Assembly (NCBI GenBank): GCA_965222825.1
Contig: OZ244964.1
Location: forward strand, 434,001-498,000
Length of the DNA: 64,000 bases
Direction: 5' to 3'
DNA from: G965207335 sp965222825
Lineage (GTDB): Bacteria; Pseudomonadota; Gammaproteobacteria; PS1; Pseudothioglobaceae
Shown here one piece after another: positions 1 to 13,100 of the stretch. The notes beneath the pieces are model-generated. The model made no database searches. It was not told the DNA's origin and saw only the letters and a list, made by a program, of their open reading frames with translations. Each line of letters opens with the position of its first letter. Position 1 is the stretch's first letter. The position numbers and the translations under genes are program-made.

Positions 1-891
1 AGCCTCACTTGATAAGTCTGTAACACTAGAATCATCGCCATAAACTGCATAATTAGTATCGGGGTCTAAATACGATAAAATATCGTTATCTTCTCTCTGT
101 GTATCTATACTAGCATTAAGTAAATATTCACCCCTTATTAAACCACGATAATAAAGTTGCACCTTGCCCTTAGTTACTATGCGTTTTGGATAATCAACAC
201 TGCCAGAATTAGCAAAAGCACGATTGCCCGTTACCTTTCTATCTATTACCTCAATATCTGCTATGCCTATTAAAAAACTATTAGTCAAGGTATCACTGGT
301 GTTGGCTACAACATTATTATTGGCTAAATTAACATCTAGCTTTGCTACAACTTGGTAATTGTCTTGTATGTTGTAATTATCATCAACTTGTGCAAAACCC
401 TCCCCTAATTGAGTCAGCCAATTAATACCTCCATCTAAAGAGTAATAATATAATTCATCATAAATTTCATAGTCCTTAGCAAAATAATTATAATCAACGC
501 TAATCAATAATAGATTATGCTCGACATTTTTTAGCCAATCATCATCTAAAAAGTCATAAACAGGTTTTGTAAAAGATAGTTCTCCTGTTTGATAATCAAT
601 ACTAAAATCTTTGTCTTTTGTTAATTTATTACTAAATAAAATATTATGGGCATTGTCTTTTATCTGGATAACTAAACTAATACCGTATTTAGCAATGGTA
701 GTATGGCGTAAAAAATACTGATTACCTTGTGTTGCTAAAAAACTATTATGGGATGATAAAATAATATTTTTATCAGATGATTCAATATCGTTATTAGCAT
801 AAGTTTTGCTAATTATTACGCTAAATAAAATAATTGCTATAAATACCAATAATTTATTAGTATTATTTATTAATTTGTAATTTTTTAACAT
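1..891 (-). CDS. exported protein, probable outer-membrane beta-barrel partner (partial, C-terminus beyond window)
   Basis: An open frame runs from an ATG at 891 to the left edge without a stop, giving the first 297 residues. Residues 1-26 form a signal peptide (hydrophobic stretch LLVFIAIILFSVIIS, then KTYA). Residues ~35-140 resemble the last ~150 residues of the giant protein upstream: both contain GEL(S/Q)FTKPV followed by a DGG.(N/T)W motif. The tail of the visible part (NYAVYGDDSSVTDLS) recalls, from memory, the section just before the beta-barrel in large proteins that carry DUF11/SdrB domains. I infer a role in anchoring or exporting the giant protein, since it lies 264 bp downstream on the same strand. 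The barrel itself is not visible, so the function is not established. Confidence 0.7.
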   Translation of the reverse strand, partial: MLKNYKLINNTNKLLVFIAIILFSVIISKTYANNDIESSDKNIILSSHNSFLATQGNQYFLRHTTIAKYGISLVIQIKDNAHNILFSNKLTKDKDFSIDYQTGELSFTKPVYDFLDDDWLKNVEHNLLLISVDYNYFAKDYEIYDELYYYSLDGGINWLTQLGEGFAQVDDNYNIQDNYQVVAKLDVNLANNNVVANTSDTLTNSFLIGIADIEVIDRKVTGNRAFANSGSVDYPKRIVTKGKVQLYYRGLIRGEYLLNASIDTQREDNDILSYLDPDTNYAVYGDDSSVTDLSSEA

Positions 892-1155
892 ATATAGTTA
901 AAAATACTAAAAAACCTTGCTATTATAACATATATTGTTAATTAACACTAATTTTAGGATTTTTGGGATTTTGTATGTCTAAATAATTTATTAATTATTT
1001 GAATTTAATTGTGGTCAGTGCAAAATTAAATTACTTGCTAATTTTTATTATATTTTGGTTTTTTGAGTTATAACTATTTTTGCGGTGTAAATTATTTGTT
1101 TACTAAAAACAAATATGATTTGTGGGATTTGCTTATTTTATCTGTCCTCTGCTTT

Positions 1156-4100
1156 CTATCTTGTTTTTAATGTTTTTTCCTGCTCAATAAATTCATTAAA
1201 TAAATTATTAAAATTATCGTTATTATTGCTATCTTGCTCACTATCTTGTAGTAAATCATTTAAGGGTTTTGATTGTAATTTTATTAGCTTATATTTATTT
1301 TTAATCCAAGTAACACCTCCATCTGTGGAATAATTTTTATTATAATCTTTACTCAATCCTATATCTAAATATAGATAATCTAGTGCCAAAGTATAACTAT
1401 ATAAATTATTATTTATAATTGTTTTTAAATAAGACAACACTGGTTTAGTGAATTGTAGTTCTCCTATTTGTGCATCTAAGACAAAGTGTTGTTTTGGATA
1501 TAGCACCTTATTAGTAATTATGTAACCATCATCTTTTGTTTTTACTACTAATTTAACATTTAATGATTCTGCATTAATATTAGTATATTTTAAATAATAC
1601 AAAGCATTTCCTGTAATTTTGTATTCATTATGGCTGGCATTTTCATCGCTAGAATTTATAAAGTCAATTAATTCTTTATCGCTAATAATTATTTCTTGCT
1701 GAGTATTTTGTTCTAATGATTGATACCACTGAATATTAGAGTTTAATTTATATTTGTTTAACAATAAATTATAAGTATCTTTATTGTTTAAATCTTTATC
1801 GTCTAAGCCTAAACCTGTTATTGATAATTTATCAGCTGGCATAATCATATCTATTGCAACGCCATCTTTTGTGCTAATAGCACTAGTATAATCTTTATAA
1901 ATATATATAGGAATTATTTTATTTTGATAATTTATATTAATAAGTGCTAATTGTTTGGTATGAATACGGATATTCTTGCCTCTAGGATTAATATAATCAT
2001 AAGCTGTAGAGTCTTTATCATCAACCTTAGATAGCCAACTATAATAATTATTAAATTCTTCATTTGCTAATTTATCAGAATATTCATTATTACTATTTTC
2101 ATTAATTAACGCTGTGAATGATCTTATTTGACTAGCACTTTCTCTGTTTTGGCTGTTTGTTAATAGTAATTGATATTTATAAACCTTGCCAATTTCTAAT
2201 AATTTGTTAGGATAGTAAATAATATTAAATAAATTTTCAACCCCACCAGAGAATATTTTTACGACTTTATTAGTCCAGTCCTCGCTAATGACTAACTTCC
2301 ATTTATCAACAAATAATGGATAATTAGTCCATAACGCAAACTCTATAGATGGAATTGGGTTATTTTGTTTAAAGTGTAAATAGTGTTCTGCATTTAATTT
2401 AGGTTTAAGTTTTGTGCTAATAGTTTCTAATAAAATCTTATTAGGACTGTATTTAAAATTAGCAGGCAGTTGCACTGCAAAATCTACCTGTGCTGGTATG
2501 GCTTTACGAATATCAACAATTTGCACAGCTCTGGATATAAATACAGTGCCATTTGGTAGTGTTTTTTCGTCTATTCGTATTGCTAATCTACCTGCTGGAA
2601 CATTTTCTAAATGGTATTTGCCATGACTATCTGCATTAATTAATTTGCCTGATGAAGTATATAGTTTTACATTAGCAATACCAAACTCACCTTTATCTTG
2701 CACCTTATTGCCATTAATATCATTAAATACCTTACCAATTATATTAGATAGTTCAAACAAAGAGTCTGGAACTATCTTGACACTAGCCTGTGCAGTATCT
2801 GATATAACTATATCATCACTAATATCAGCGGTATTATCGGTGTTATAAGTAGTAGCACTATTTGTATAATTGCCATAATTAACGCCACTACCTACTACCA
2901 TGCTATAAGTTATTTTGGTTTGTGTTGCCTCAATGCTATTTATATATATATTGGCATTGTTACTAATAGTTGTGCTAACTTTATTGCCATTTACCAGCAC
3001 ATTATCTAAATATTTAAAGCCAAGCGGTGCAATATCTAGCACTCTAATATTATTTATGGTATTTAAGGACTTGTTAGTAAGTGTTATTACATAGTGTAGT
3101 ATATCTCCAATTCTAGCTTGTTTTCTATTGAGAGTTTTTACAATTTCAATACTGCCTGCAACATTTGTGGCAAATGGTAGGGATATAGAGCCTCGTAATA
3201 ATAAATTATTGCGTCCTATTGGAATAGGTCTAATATAATCACTATAATTTATTTCCCAACGATAATTAATGCCTGATGCTATATCATTGGTTAGACGAAT
3301 AAATCTACCACTAGAATACGACCATAAACTAAATATATGTCCTGGGGTTCTAGTCCTACCTTTAATAGTAGGTCTATTAGAAATATTTATAGTATTATTG
3401 TTTTGTAGCGGCAGTCCCATACTATCGGTTATTGCAGTGCTGTTTTCAATACTGTCTATAAATATATTTACCGATTCAATAGTATTTCTATTAGGATTCC
3501 ATAATAATTCAGGGGTATCATCGCCAGTAACTGATATATATACCTCTTTTGTTAAAATATTCTCATCAACTTGTAATAAACCATTGGTGTCATCACTTAG
3601 GCTTAAATTAGAAAATATTTTAATATTGTCTTGTTTATTATTATCAACAATATTAGCAAATAAATTATTTTGTTTATCAAAACTAGCAGTTATAAAACTA
3701 AGTTGCTCACTATATTGAGTTAATAGTGTTTGAGCATTATCATCTAATGATACAACTCCCGATGTTAGAATAGGTGATACAGTATTTAATAAACCACTAT
3801 TGATATTTACTGCGTTAATTATAGTTTGCACCTCGCTTCTTAGCACTGGATTAGAGAATAAGGTATTACTGGCTATTTCTTGTTGGTATGAAGCAATTAA
3901 ACTAGTGAATAAATTTTGTAGCCCGATTGCTTCTAGTTGTGTAAAACTTATAGTAGCGCCGTTAGCATTATTAGCACCTGCTATTGAATTAGAGTCTTCT
4001 AGGACTTCTTTTAAAGCATTAATATAACTACTATTAGTTGTGCTAATTATCTCTTGGGCTTCATTTATAGTTGTAGGACTTGAGAAGTTAGTATATCGGC

Positions 4101-7100
4101 TAATGTTTAATTGATATTGCACTATAAGAAACTCATCTAAATAATCAAGACCTAATTGTTGTAATTGCATAAAAGTTACGCTAACACCATTAGTATTAGA
4201 AGCACCTCCTGGTGATGTAGAATCTTCTAAGATTTCTGCTAATACAACACCAATAGTATTATTATTAACGGTATTTATAATACTAATTACTTGCTCTCTA
4301 GTAACTGGATTAGAAAATTGAGTATGACTTGCAATACTAGTTTGATAAAGCGATAATAAACTATCATGGAAGATGGCATCACTAGCAATAATTACCTTAA
4401 TTTGTAATGCTGATATTGCTATGTTATTAGTATTAGATGCACCAGCTGGCGATATAGAGTCTTCTAGGGCTTCTGCTAATGAAGCAGTTAGGGTATTATT
4501 ATTTACACTATTTATAAGTCCTTGAACTTGCACTAGCGTTGGTGGGTTGGAAAATACAGTATAAGTAGCAATGGCTATTTGATAGTCAAATATTAAATCT
4601 ATACTTAAACTAGCAACACCTATAATATCTAATTGCTCAAATGTTACCGATACACCATTAGCATTTCTAGCACCTGCTTGCGAGTTAGAATCTTCTAAAA
4701 CCTCAAGTAGTGCCATAGTCTTATTATCATTATTAACTCCATCTATAATAGCCTGAACCTGCTCTAGTGTAGGTGGATTAGAAAAATTAGTATTGGTAGC
4801 TATTTGTTGTTGATAAGAATATAATAAATAGTCCTTAACATTCTCTATATTAGTGATGTTTTGTAGTTGTTCTAGGGTTATAAAATGACCATTACTATTA
4901 GTAGCACCTCCTGGAGATATAGAATCCTCTAAAATTTCTAATAATGCTAATAAGCTAGAATTTATTAAAGTATTATCAATAACTTGTTGTATATTTGCGA
5001 GACTATCTAAGGTGCTAGTGCTAGCGTATATAGCATTATTTATAATATCTATATTGTTATTATCTACTTTATTTGCACCAGCATAATAATAATCAACTAC
5101 TTTTGGTGCTGGTTGTGAATTATCGCCACCGTATATCCTAATCTTGGCTTGGTTATTATCAGCTATAATATTTGCGTTATAGGCTATTTCTTGCACTCTC
5201 TCCCTAGTATATGTGCTTATACTGCCTGTAGATTCAACTATTAGTATATTAGTAGTAATAATATTATCAATATCAACCCCTAGTATGCCCGCACTAGCAT
5301 ATGTTGTTAAACTAGGCGTAGGACTGATACTAGGACTAAGTGCATATTCTTGGATTATAACAAGTGCCATATCAGATTGAAGCAAAGAATTATCAATTAT
5401 ATTTTGTATTTTATAATGGTTATCAACAGCAGCAGTATTAGTAGCTGCAATAGCACTGTTTATCAAATTAATGCTAAATGTGCTAACCCCTACTAATGCT
5501 AAATTATAATAATCACTAATAGTAGGTGAGGTATTTAAAGATGATGATGCATATGCAACAATCTTAGTAAATGCCATATCTGCTAACATAGTGCTAGTGC
5601 TAGCAATTATTTGTATGCTAGCCCTGCTAGTTATATTTACACTAGCAACCAATGCTATATCTCTATTAAGTGCAAAAACATTAATATCATTAACACCCGT
5701 TATATTAGCAATATAATTATTAGTAGCACCTTTTATGCCTGCATTATGATAAGTTATGCTTGCTAGGGTTGGACTAGGACTAATATTATAAGCATAAATA
5801 GCATTTTGATTATTATCTGCAACTATATTAGCACTGGATGCATTAGTTTGTATTTTAACAATACTATCTAGTGCCTGCCCGCCTCCTGATTGAATAATAA
5901 AATTATTTGTAGTAACAAAATTATCATCATCAACGCCAGTTATACCAGCATATATGTAATCAATTACCTGAGGCTCTCCTACTAGTGTTGGCGTTATAGC
6001 ATAAGCTCTAATTTTAGCCAAAGAATTAATAGTAAAAGATGCTGCATTATCAACTAACTCTTGTATCTTTATTCTGGTGCTTAAATCATCTGCACTTGCT
6101 GTGCTAATAACTACATTAACTGCCTGAGCATTAATGCTATTAACACCAGTAATACCAGCATCATAATAATTATCCAAACTAGGTGTAGGGTTAATACTAG
6201 CACTAGCAGCATAAGCTCTAATTAAGTTTTGGTTGCTATCTGCCAATGTATCAGCACTAGTAATAATACCATCTATTTCATTATATGTATCAATATTACT
6301 ATCGCCATTTGTTGCTTTTATTGCATTATTTATGGTAATAATATTATCAATATCAACAATTCTTAAACCTATATCTTGATAATCATTAACAGTTGGGGTT
6401 ACACTAGTAGTAGTTGCAGCATAAGTGCGTATTTGAAATATTTTAATTTCTGCTGTATCAATTATATTTTGTATTTTACTAATACTATCAACACTAGAAA
6501 AACTTGGTGCATTATTTGCCAAAGATGCATTTGCTAGTATTAAGTCTTCATTAGTGATTGTATCTGTAATACCTGCGTATAAGTAATTAATAGTAGATGG
6601 TGTAGTAGTAGTGCCAGTAGTAGTAGCATAATTTTGCACCAAAACTAATGCTTGTTGAGCCTTAATAATTGCGTCATTAGCTATATTAAGTATTTTAATA
6701 TAACTGTCTAATGATTCTACACCAGAACTTAAACTAATATCATAGTTAATAGCTTGTATATTAGCAATAGTAGCATTAATGTTTATGCTTTGATAATTAC
6801 TGATACTAGGTATCGTAGTTGTAGTTGATAAGCTATAAGTTCTAATATTAAATGTCCCTGTATTTGCTGCATCTATTATATTTTGTATTTTACTAGCAGA
6901 ATTAACATTATCACCGTTTTTAGCACTAGCAACACCAGCATTAGCAATATCTAAACTACTAGTTGAGACACCAATTATTGACAAATCATTATAATTATCA
7001 ATAGTTGGAGTAGGATTATTTTGATTATCAGCATAATTCATAATTATATTTAGGGCATTTTGTTCACTATTTACTATTGCATTAACAATAGCCCTAATCT

Positions 7101-10100
7101 CTTCAACGCTTAATAATGTAGTTTTAGAACTTGCTGCAAGCACAATAGCATTATTTACTGTATCCAAATTATTGCTGGTTACCCCTTGAACTATATGACC
7201 ATAATTAATAATTGTTGGTGTAGGATATACATCAGGCTGTGTAGGAGTTGCTGCATAATTTTGAATTATAATAAGTGAAGAATTGAATAAAAAATTTGTT
7301 ATATTGACTATATCTATAATTTTTTGTGTAGTATTAACACCACTTATCCCAGCATCTATCAATGCTGCATTAATTGCACTTAGTTGTCCTTGTAAAATAC
7401 CAAAAATAGTAAGTGCAGCATAATCATTTATAGTAGGTGATGGTTGATTAGTATCTTGCACATAATTATTTATTTTTCTTAATATAATATAAACAGACAC
7501 TGAAGCGCTATCTGCTGCTATTTGGACGCTACTAGTATTAGTAGCAATTGTTGGAGTTGTTAGTATATAGTTTGTGCTAAATAAGGTATTACTATCAATA
7601 CCACTAATAGATGCATAAATATAATCTACTATATTAGGTGTTGGTTGTGCACTTGGCGTTGCTGCATATGCAATAATTTTATCTAATGATGATTGTTGCC
7701 TAGATATTGCTATATTTATAATATCTTGTAGCTCAGAGAATGTATCTATTTGAGAGTTATTTCTAGTTAAAGATAAATTATAATTTATTGCATTTAAAGT
7801 TATTGTGCTAACATTTACTAAGCCAGAATTTGTATAAGTGTCTAATGTAGGCACACTAGCACTATTAGGATTATTAGCATAATTTCTAATAGTTACTAAA
7901 GATGAACTAACAGAGTCTATAACTAATGTTACAAAAGAATTTATATTTTCTATAGAATTAGTTTGTGTGCCACCTTTTGTGGTTGTTAAATATCTATTAA
8001 CACCATTTACTAACTCACTATTTATACTATTTATAAATATATTTACATAATCAACAACATTTGGACTTGGATTTATAGTTGGAGTAGTAACATAATTTTG
8101 CATAAGCATTAATGAGTTATCTCTGGCTATATTAACTAATAATACTATTTGTTGTATTTTGTAAATAGCATTAGTATTATTGCCACCGCCTGTTGCTCTA
8201 ATATCAGCGTTAATCTTAGCTATATTTAGCTCATCAACATTACTAATTCCAGCATTATAATAAGTAATAGTGCTAGGTGCTGTTGTAGTTGCCTCTGATG
8301 CATAATCTTGGATATGTGCTAGTGAAGCAGTTGCAATATGTAATGCTGAATTTATTATAGCTTGTACTTCATACGGTGTATCTATTGCAGTTAGTCCATT
8401 ACCAGTGTTACTTGCTGCTATTGTATAAGCATCAAATATGTAATTATTAGAAATATTTAGATTATTTATACTAATATTAGTTATGCCAATATTTTTATAA
8501 TCACTAACACTTGGTATTTGATTACCTAATACTACTGGATATTTATGAAGTATTATTAGTGAGTTAACAGCATTTATTACAAGATTTTGTATTTCAATAA
8601 ATTCATCAACTGCTTCATAACCTCCTGTTAATGCAAGAGCAGAATTTATAAAATCAATATTAGTAGTATTAACCTCTGGTAAAAATGCATCATTATAATC
8701 GTTTACAGTAGGAGTAGGCTCTGTTGTTGGACTAGCAGCGTATGCACGAATTTTATCAATAGCTGGTTGGAATGAAATTAATACTTCATATATAAGCCTT
8801 TTAATTTCATCAATAGTATTTTCTCGAGCATCAACCGCGCCAGAATTATATAATATATTAATAGTGGCTTTATTAATAATAAGCAATGAATTAACAGCAA
8901 AGATATTATCTAAGGTAACACTAGCTATTCCTATATCAATAAAGTTCTCTATTATAGGAGCAATGCTACTTGTAGGATTATTGATATAATCAACAATTCT
9001 TTGCAATGGATCGTATATTGTTGTGAAGTTTAAGCTAGTTGATGATTGTAACCCGATAAATATATTGCCAGCATTATCTCTAATATTTGTTGCTAATATA
9101 TAATAATCAGTAGAATAGGATAGCGTAGCTATATCAATAACTATCGTAGTGCTAACACTATTGTCAATAGCAGCTGAGGTATTATTGTATGTGGCAACTG
9201 CAACTGGTGATTCTTTTTGATATAGTTGAAGACTAAAATCAGTTCCCAATGCAAGTCCTTCATTAAATAATAAAGTAATATCTCTCTCTATTCTAAATTC
9301 TATTTGATTATCAGTAGGCGTGCTAGCTATAAGAATAGGTGGTAAATAATCTTGCACTATGAATGTTAATGAGGCATCACTTTGGATGCCACTATAAAAT
9401 AAACCAACACTATCTATAATAGACACAGAAGATACAACAACATAATAAACACCCTCAGACTCAAAAGTAGCACTAGGATTAATTGTTAGAGTAGGACCAT
9501 TAATTGTTAGAATAGTATCAACAATAGTATCACTAGCATTATCTAATTTTCTATACAAACTAATTGTATCTGTAGAATTTATAAATATTTCTTCATCAAA
9601 TACTAATGATATATTAGAATTTCTTAAAACTCCAGTTGCATTATTTGTTGGAATTGTTGCTATTAAAGAAGGTGGTATTATATCTATGGACTCAAAGTTT
9701 AGCGTAGTAGAGACACTAATGCCTTCGTAAGAATTACCAATAAGCGAATCAAATGTAGTAGATGCTATTAAAATATAATAGTTAGTTTCAGAGTCAAAAT
9801 CATCACTTGGATTAATTGTTATAGTTACTCCATTTACGGATACTATTGACGAGTTAGAGGTATCAAAATCTTCTACTAAAATATTACCAGTATACAAAGA
9901 AATACTGCCAGTTTCTATAACTACTTCTTGATTAAATACTAAAATTATATTACTATCTATTAAAACTCCTATTTGATTATCAACTGGATTAGAGGCAATT
10001 AGTAATAATTCTAGCACTCCAGAAACAGTAATAGAGGCGTTTGTATTAATAGAATTTATACCATTATATCCTTGTGCAAAAAATATGTTATAAGGCGTTC

Positions 10101-13100
10101 CATCATCAGCGTATAGTCCGTTCTTATTTAATAATATATTTACAAACATAGTATCAGTAGCATCTAAAACTATTCTAAAAGTATTACTAGAATCAATTTC
10201 TATATCATAATCTCTAAGAGAATAAGTGCTACCATTATCGCCTGTTATTACAATCTTGGTTGTATCAATATCATCGCCTGCTAATTCTATCAAATGTGAT
10301 GCAGATACGCTTAATAAAGAGGTACTAGCATCGTAGCTAACTTGATGAATTATTTGCTCTGGCACATTAAAAACGCTAATATTAGTGGTTGCAGATTTAG
10401 AGGTAGGTCCATTGTAAAAATTATCAACACTAAATACATAGGTATTACTAGAGCCAGATAAGTTACCATTAGCATTTAGTAAATATTTTACTTCTCCAAT
10501 ATCATTACCCAAAAGAGTAATATTAAATTCTTCATTTGAGGTAATCTCAATATTATAAGCACTAGTCAAAGTATAACTAGCATCTCCTTCACCTGTTATG
10601 GTCATACTTGTGGTGTTAATATCATTGCCTGCTAATTTAATTAGGTTTGAGCCAGTTACTGTTAATAAATTAGCTGAATAGTCAAAAATAGTTGCAACAA
10701 TTTTAGGAATAGAGTTAACAGTTATAAAAATAGTAGCACTACTGCTATTTGTGCCATCACTTAGGGTAATAGTAAGAGTAGTATCACCAAAGAAATTAGG
10801 TGCTGGTTGAAGGAATATATCTATAGTTGAAGTAGAGGATAGTGTTGTAGTGGTGCTAATACTAACTGTGCCGCCATTAACATCAATACCAGACCAAGTT
10901 ATATTATCACCATCTAAATCAAATCCTGATAAACTAGCAATTATAGTTAATGGGTCATCTTCGTTTATAGCAATACCTGTTGTGGCACTAAGAGGAGTAA
11001 GAGCATTAGGAAATTCGTATATTCCATGTCTAGTGCCAAAACCAGAATTACTTTGTAATAATACAAAACCATCCATTACACCAGCAATATTGCCATCAGT
11101 AAATTGACTACCTGGTTGGATGTTGCTACCATCATTATTCCAAGAGCGATCATACATACCCGGTAATAAATCATAAACACCATTGCCTGTTACTTGTGCA
11201 TATAGTTGGGTGCTACTATTTGTAACTTGCAATATATTAAAAGGAAAACTATTAGCAGCTTTATTAGTTAGATAACCAAACCACCTACCACCTGTAGAGA
11301 GAACATTATCTTCAAAAAAGGTATTTTCTTCAGCACTGTTTTCAATAAATAAATGCCCATTTAATTCATCAGCAACTGGGGTAAATACACTACGGGCACT
11401 ACCTGCATTACTACCTCCAGCTGCACTATTTGCATAAATGTTACCACCAAAAACACTAATATTAAGTAAACGACTATCAAACTCTGTACTAATTACTGGG
11501 ACATTATCTACTGGGGTAACATTAACAGTTACTGATACAGTGCTAGTATTATTTAATTGATCTATTAAACTAATTTCAATTATTATTGTACCAGTAGCAT
11601 CTGGGATAATAGTAAAGTAAAGACTAGCAGTAGCAGGACTACTACTTAGTGCTTGTGAGGTAGTAATACTATTAGTTGCAAATGATACAATAGGCACTGG
11701 ATTAGTGGTAAATATATTAATCCCTGAGGTGTTTATTGTAAAAGTTGCTATATCATTATCAATATCAATAATATTATTTATACCAACAATATGACGAATA
11801 GTATTACTAGCATTTTCTATTAAGTTAATAGTAGTTGTTGCTAGAGTAAAAGTTGGGATAGTTATGCCAGAAACATTAATAGTGCTTGTGCCAAATACAG
11901 AGGCAACACCATTAAAAGTTGGGCTAGCAATTAGCTGGTATGGAGTATTACTTATTGATTGTGTGCCATTTTTATTTAGTATAGACCTAAGAGCATTAAT
12001 ATCTGTTTGTGTTAAACTAATAGTCCAACTAACGCTGTTATTAACACTAATGCTATAAGTAGATAATACCGTTGTATTACCATTATCACCTAAGATTGTT
12101 AATAGAGTTGAGCTAATATCACTTGTTAGTCCAGTAATATTAATTAGGTTTGTGCCTGTAAAGGTTAATAATTTATTAGCATAATTAAACTCAACTAAGG
12201 TTATGTTTGCAGTTGGGATATTACTAACTACTAAGGTGGCTGTGCTACCATAAATAGTATTAGTGCTAGGGGCAGAATTAATGCCATTCCAGCCTGATAG
12301 GACTCTTAATTGATACGCTGTGCCATCACTTGCTAATAAGCCATTGCTATCTATTTGCTCGGTAAAACTTGCTTGGTCTATGGTGTTGGTAATACTAATA
12401 CTAAACTGGGTGGATGATGCTATCTCAACTGAGTAGGATTGCAAGGTAATAGTAATGCCACCATCGCCTATTAGTTGGAGTTTTGTGGTGTTAATATCAT
12501 TGCCTGCTAGTTTAATTAGGTTAGTAGCAGTTACTGTTAGTGTCTTGTTGTTATTGTCATAACTAGCACTAATTAAGCTAGCACTTGGAATATTTATTAC
12601 ATTTATATTGTGTGTTGCTGCTGCAGAAACACTGGTATTATAAAAATTTGCCAATACTAACTGCTGTGCTGAGCCGTCATTTGAATTAGTGCCAACACGA
12701 TTTAATAAGTCTGCAACTATTTGTCTATCAAGTGTGCCAATAGTAATAATAAACTGGGTTGATGAGATAATATCAACAGATGCAGTATTGGTTAATAAAG
12801 TCCTTGATGCTCCCTCACCTAATATACTAAATTTACTAATATCTATATCATAATTGCTATCTATAGTACTACTAGAGCCATGACGAGCAAAATCTTGTCC
12901 AAGTACAATAAGCACGCTGTTTTGGTAATTAAATGTTACTGTGCTAATTATTGGTTGTACTATCCCTGATACTAAGACAGTGCTTGTGCTTAGTATTGAG
13001 TCTTGACCATTATAGTCATCATTAGCACTTAGTAAATAAGCAATGTTTGCAATTGATGTCAAACCATTATTATTAAGGCGTTGCTCTACTTGCAATATAT

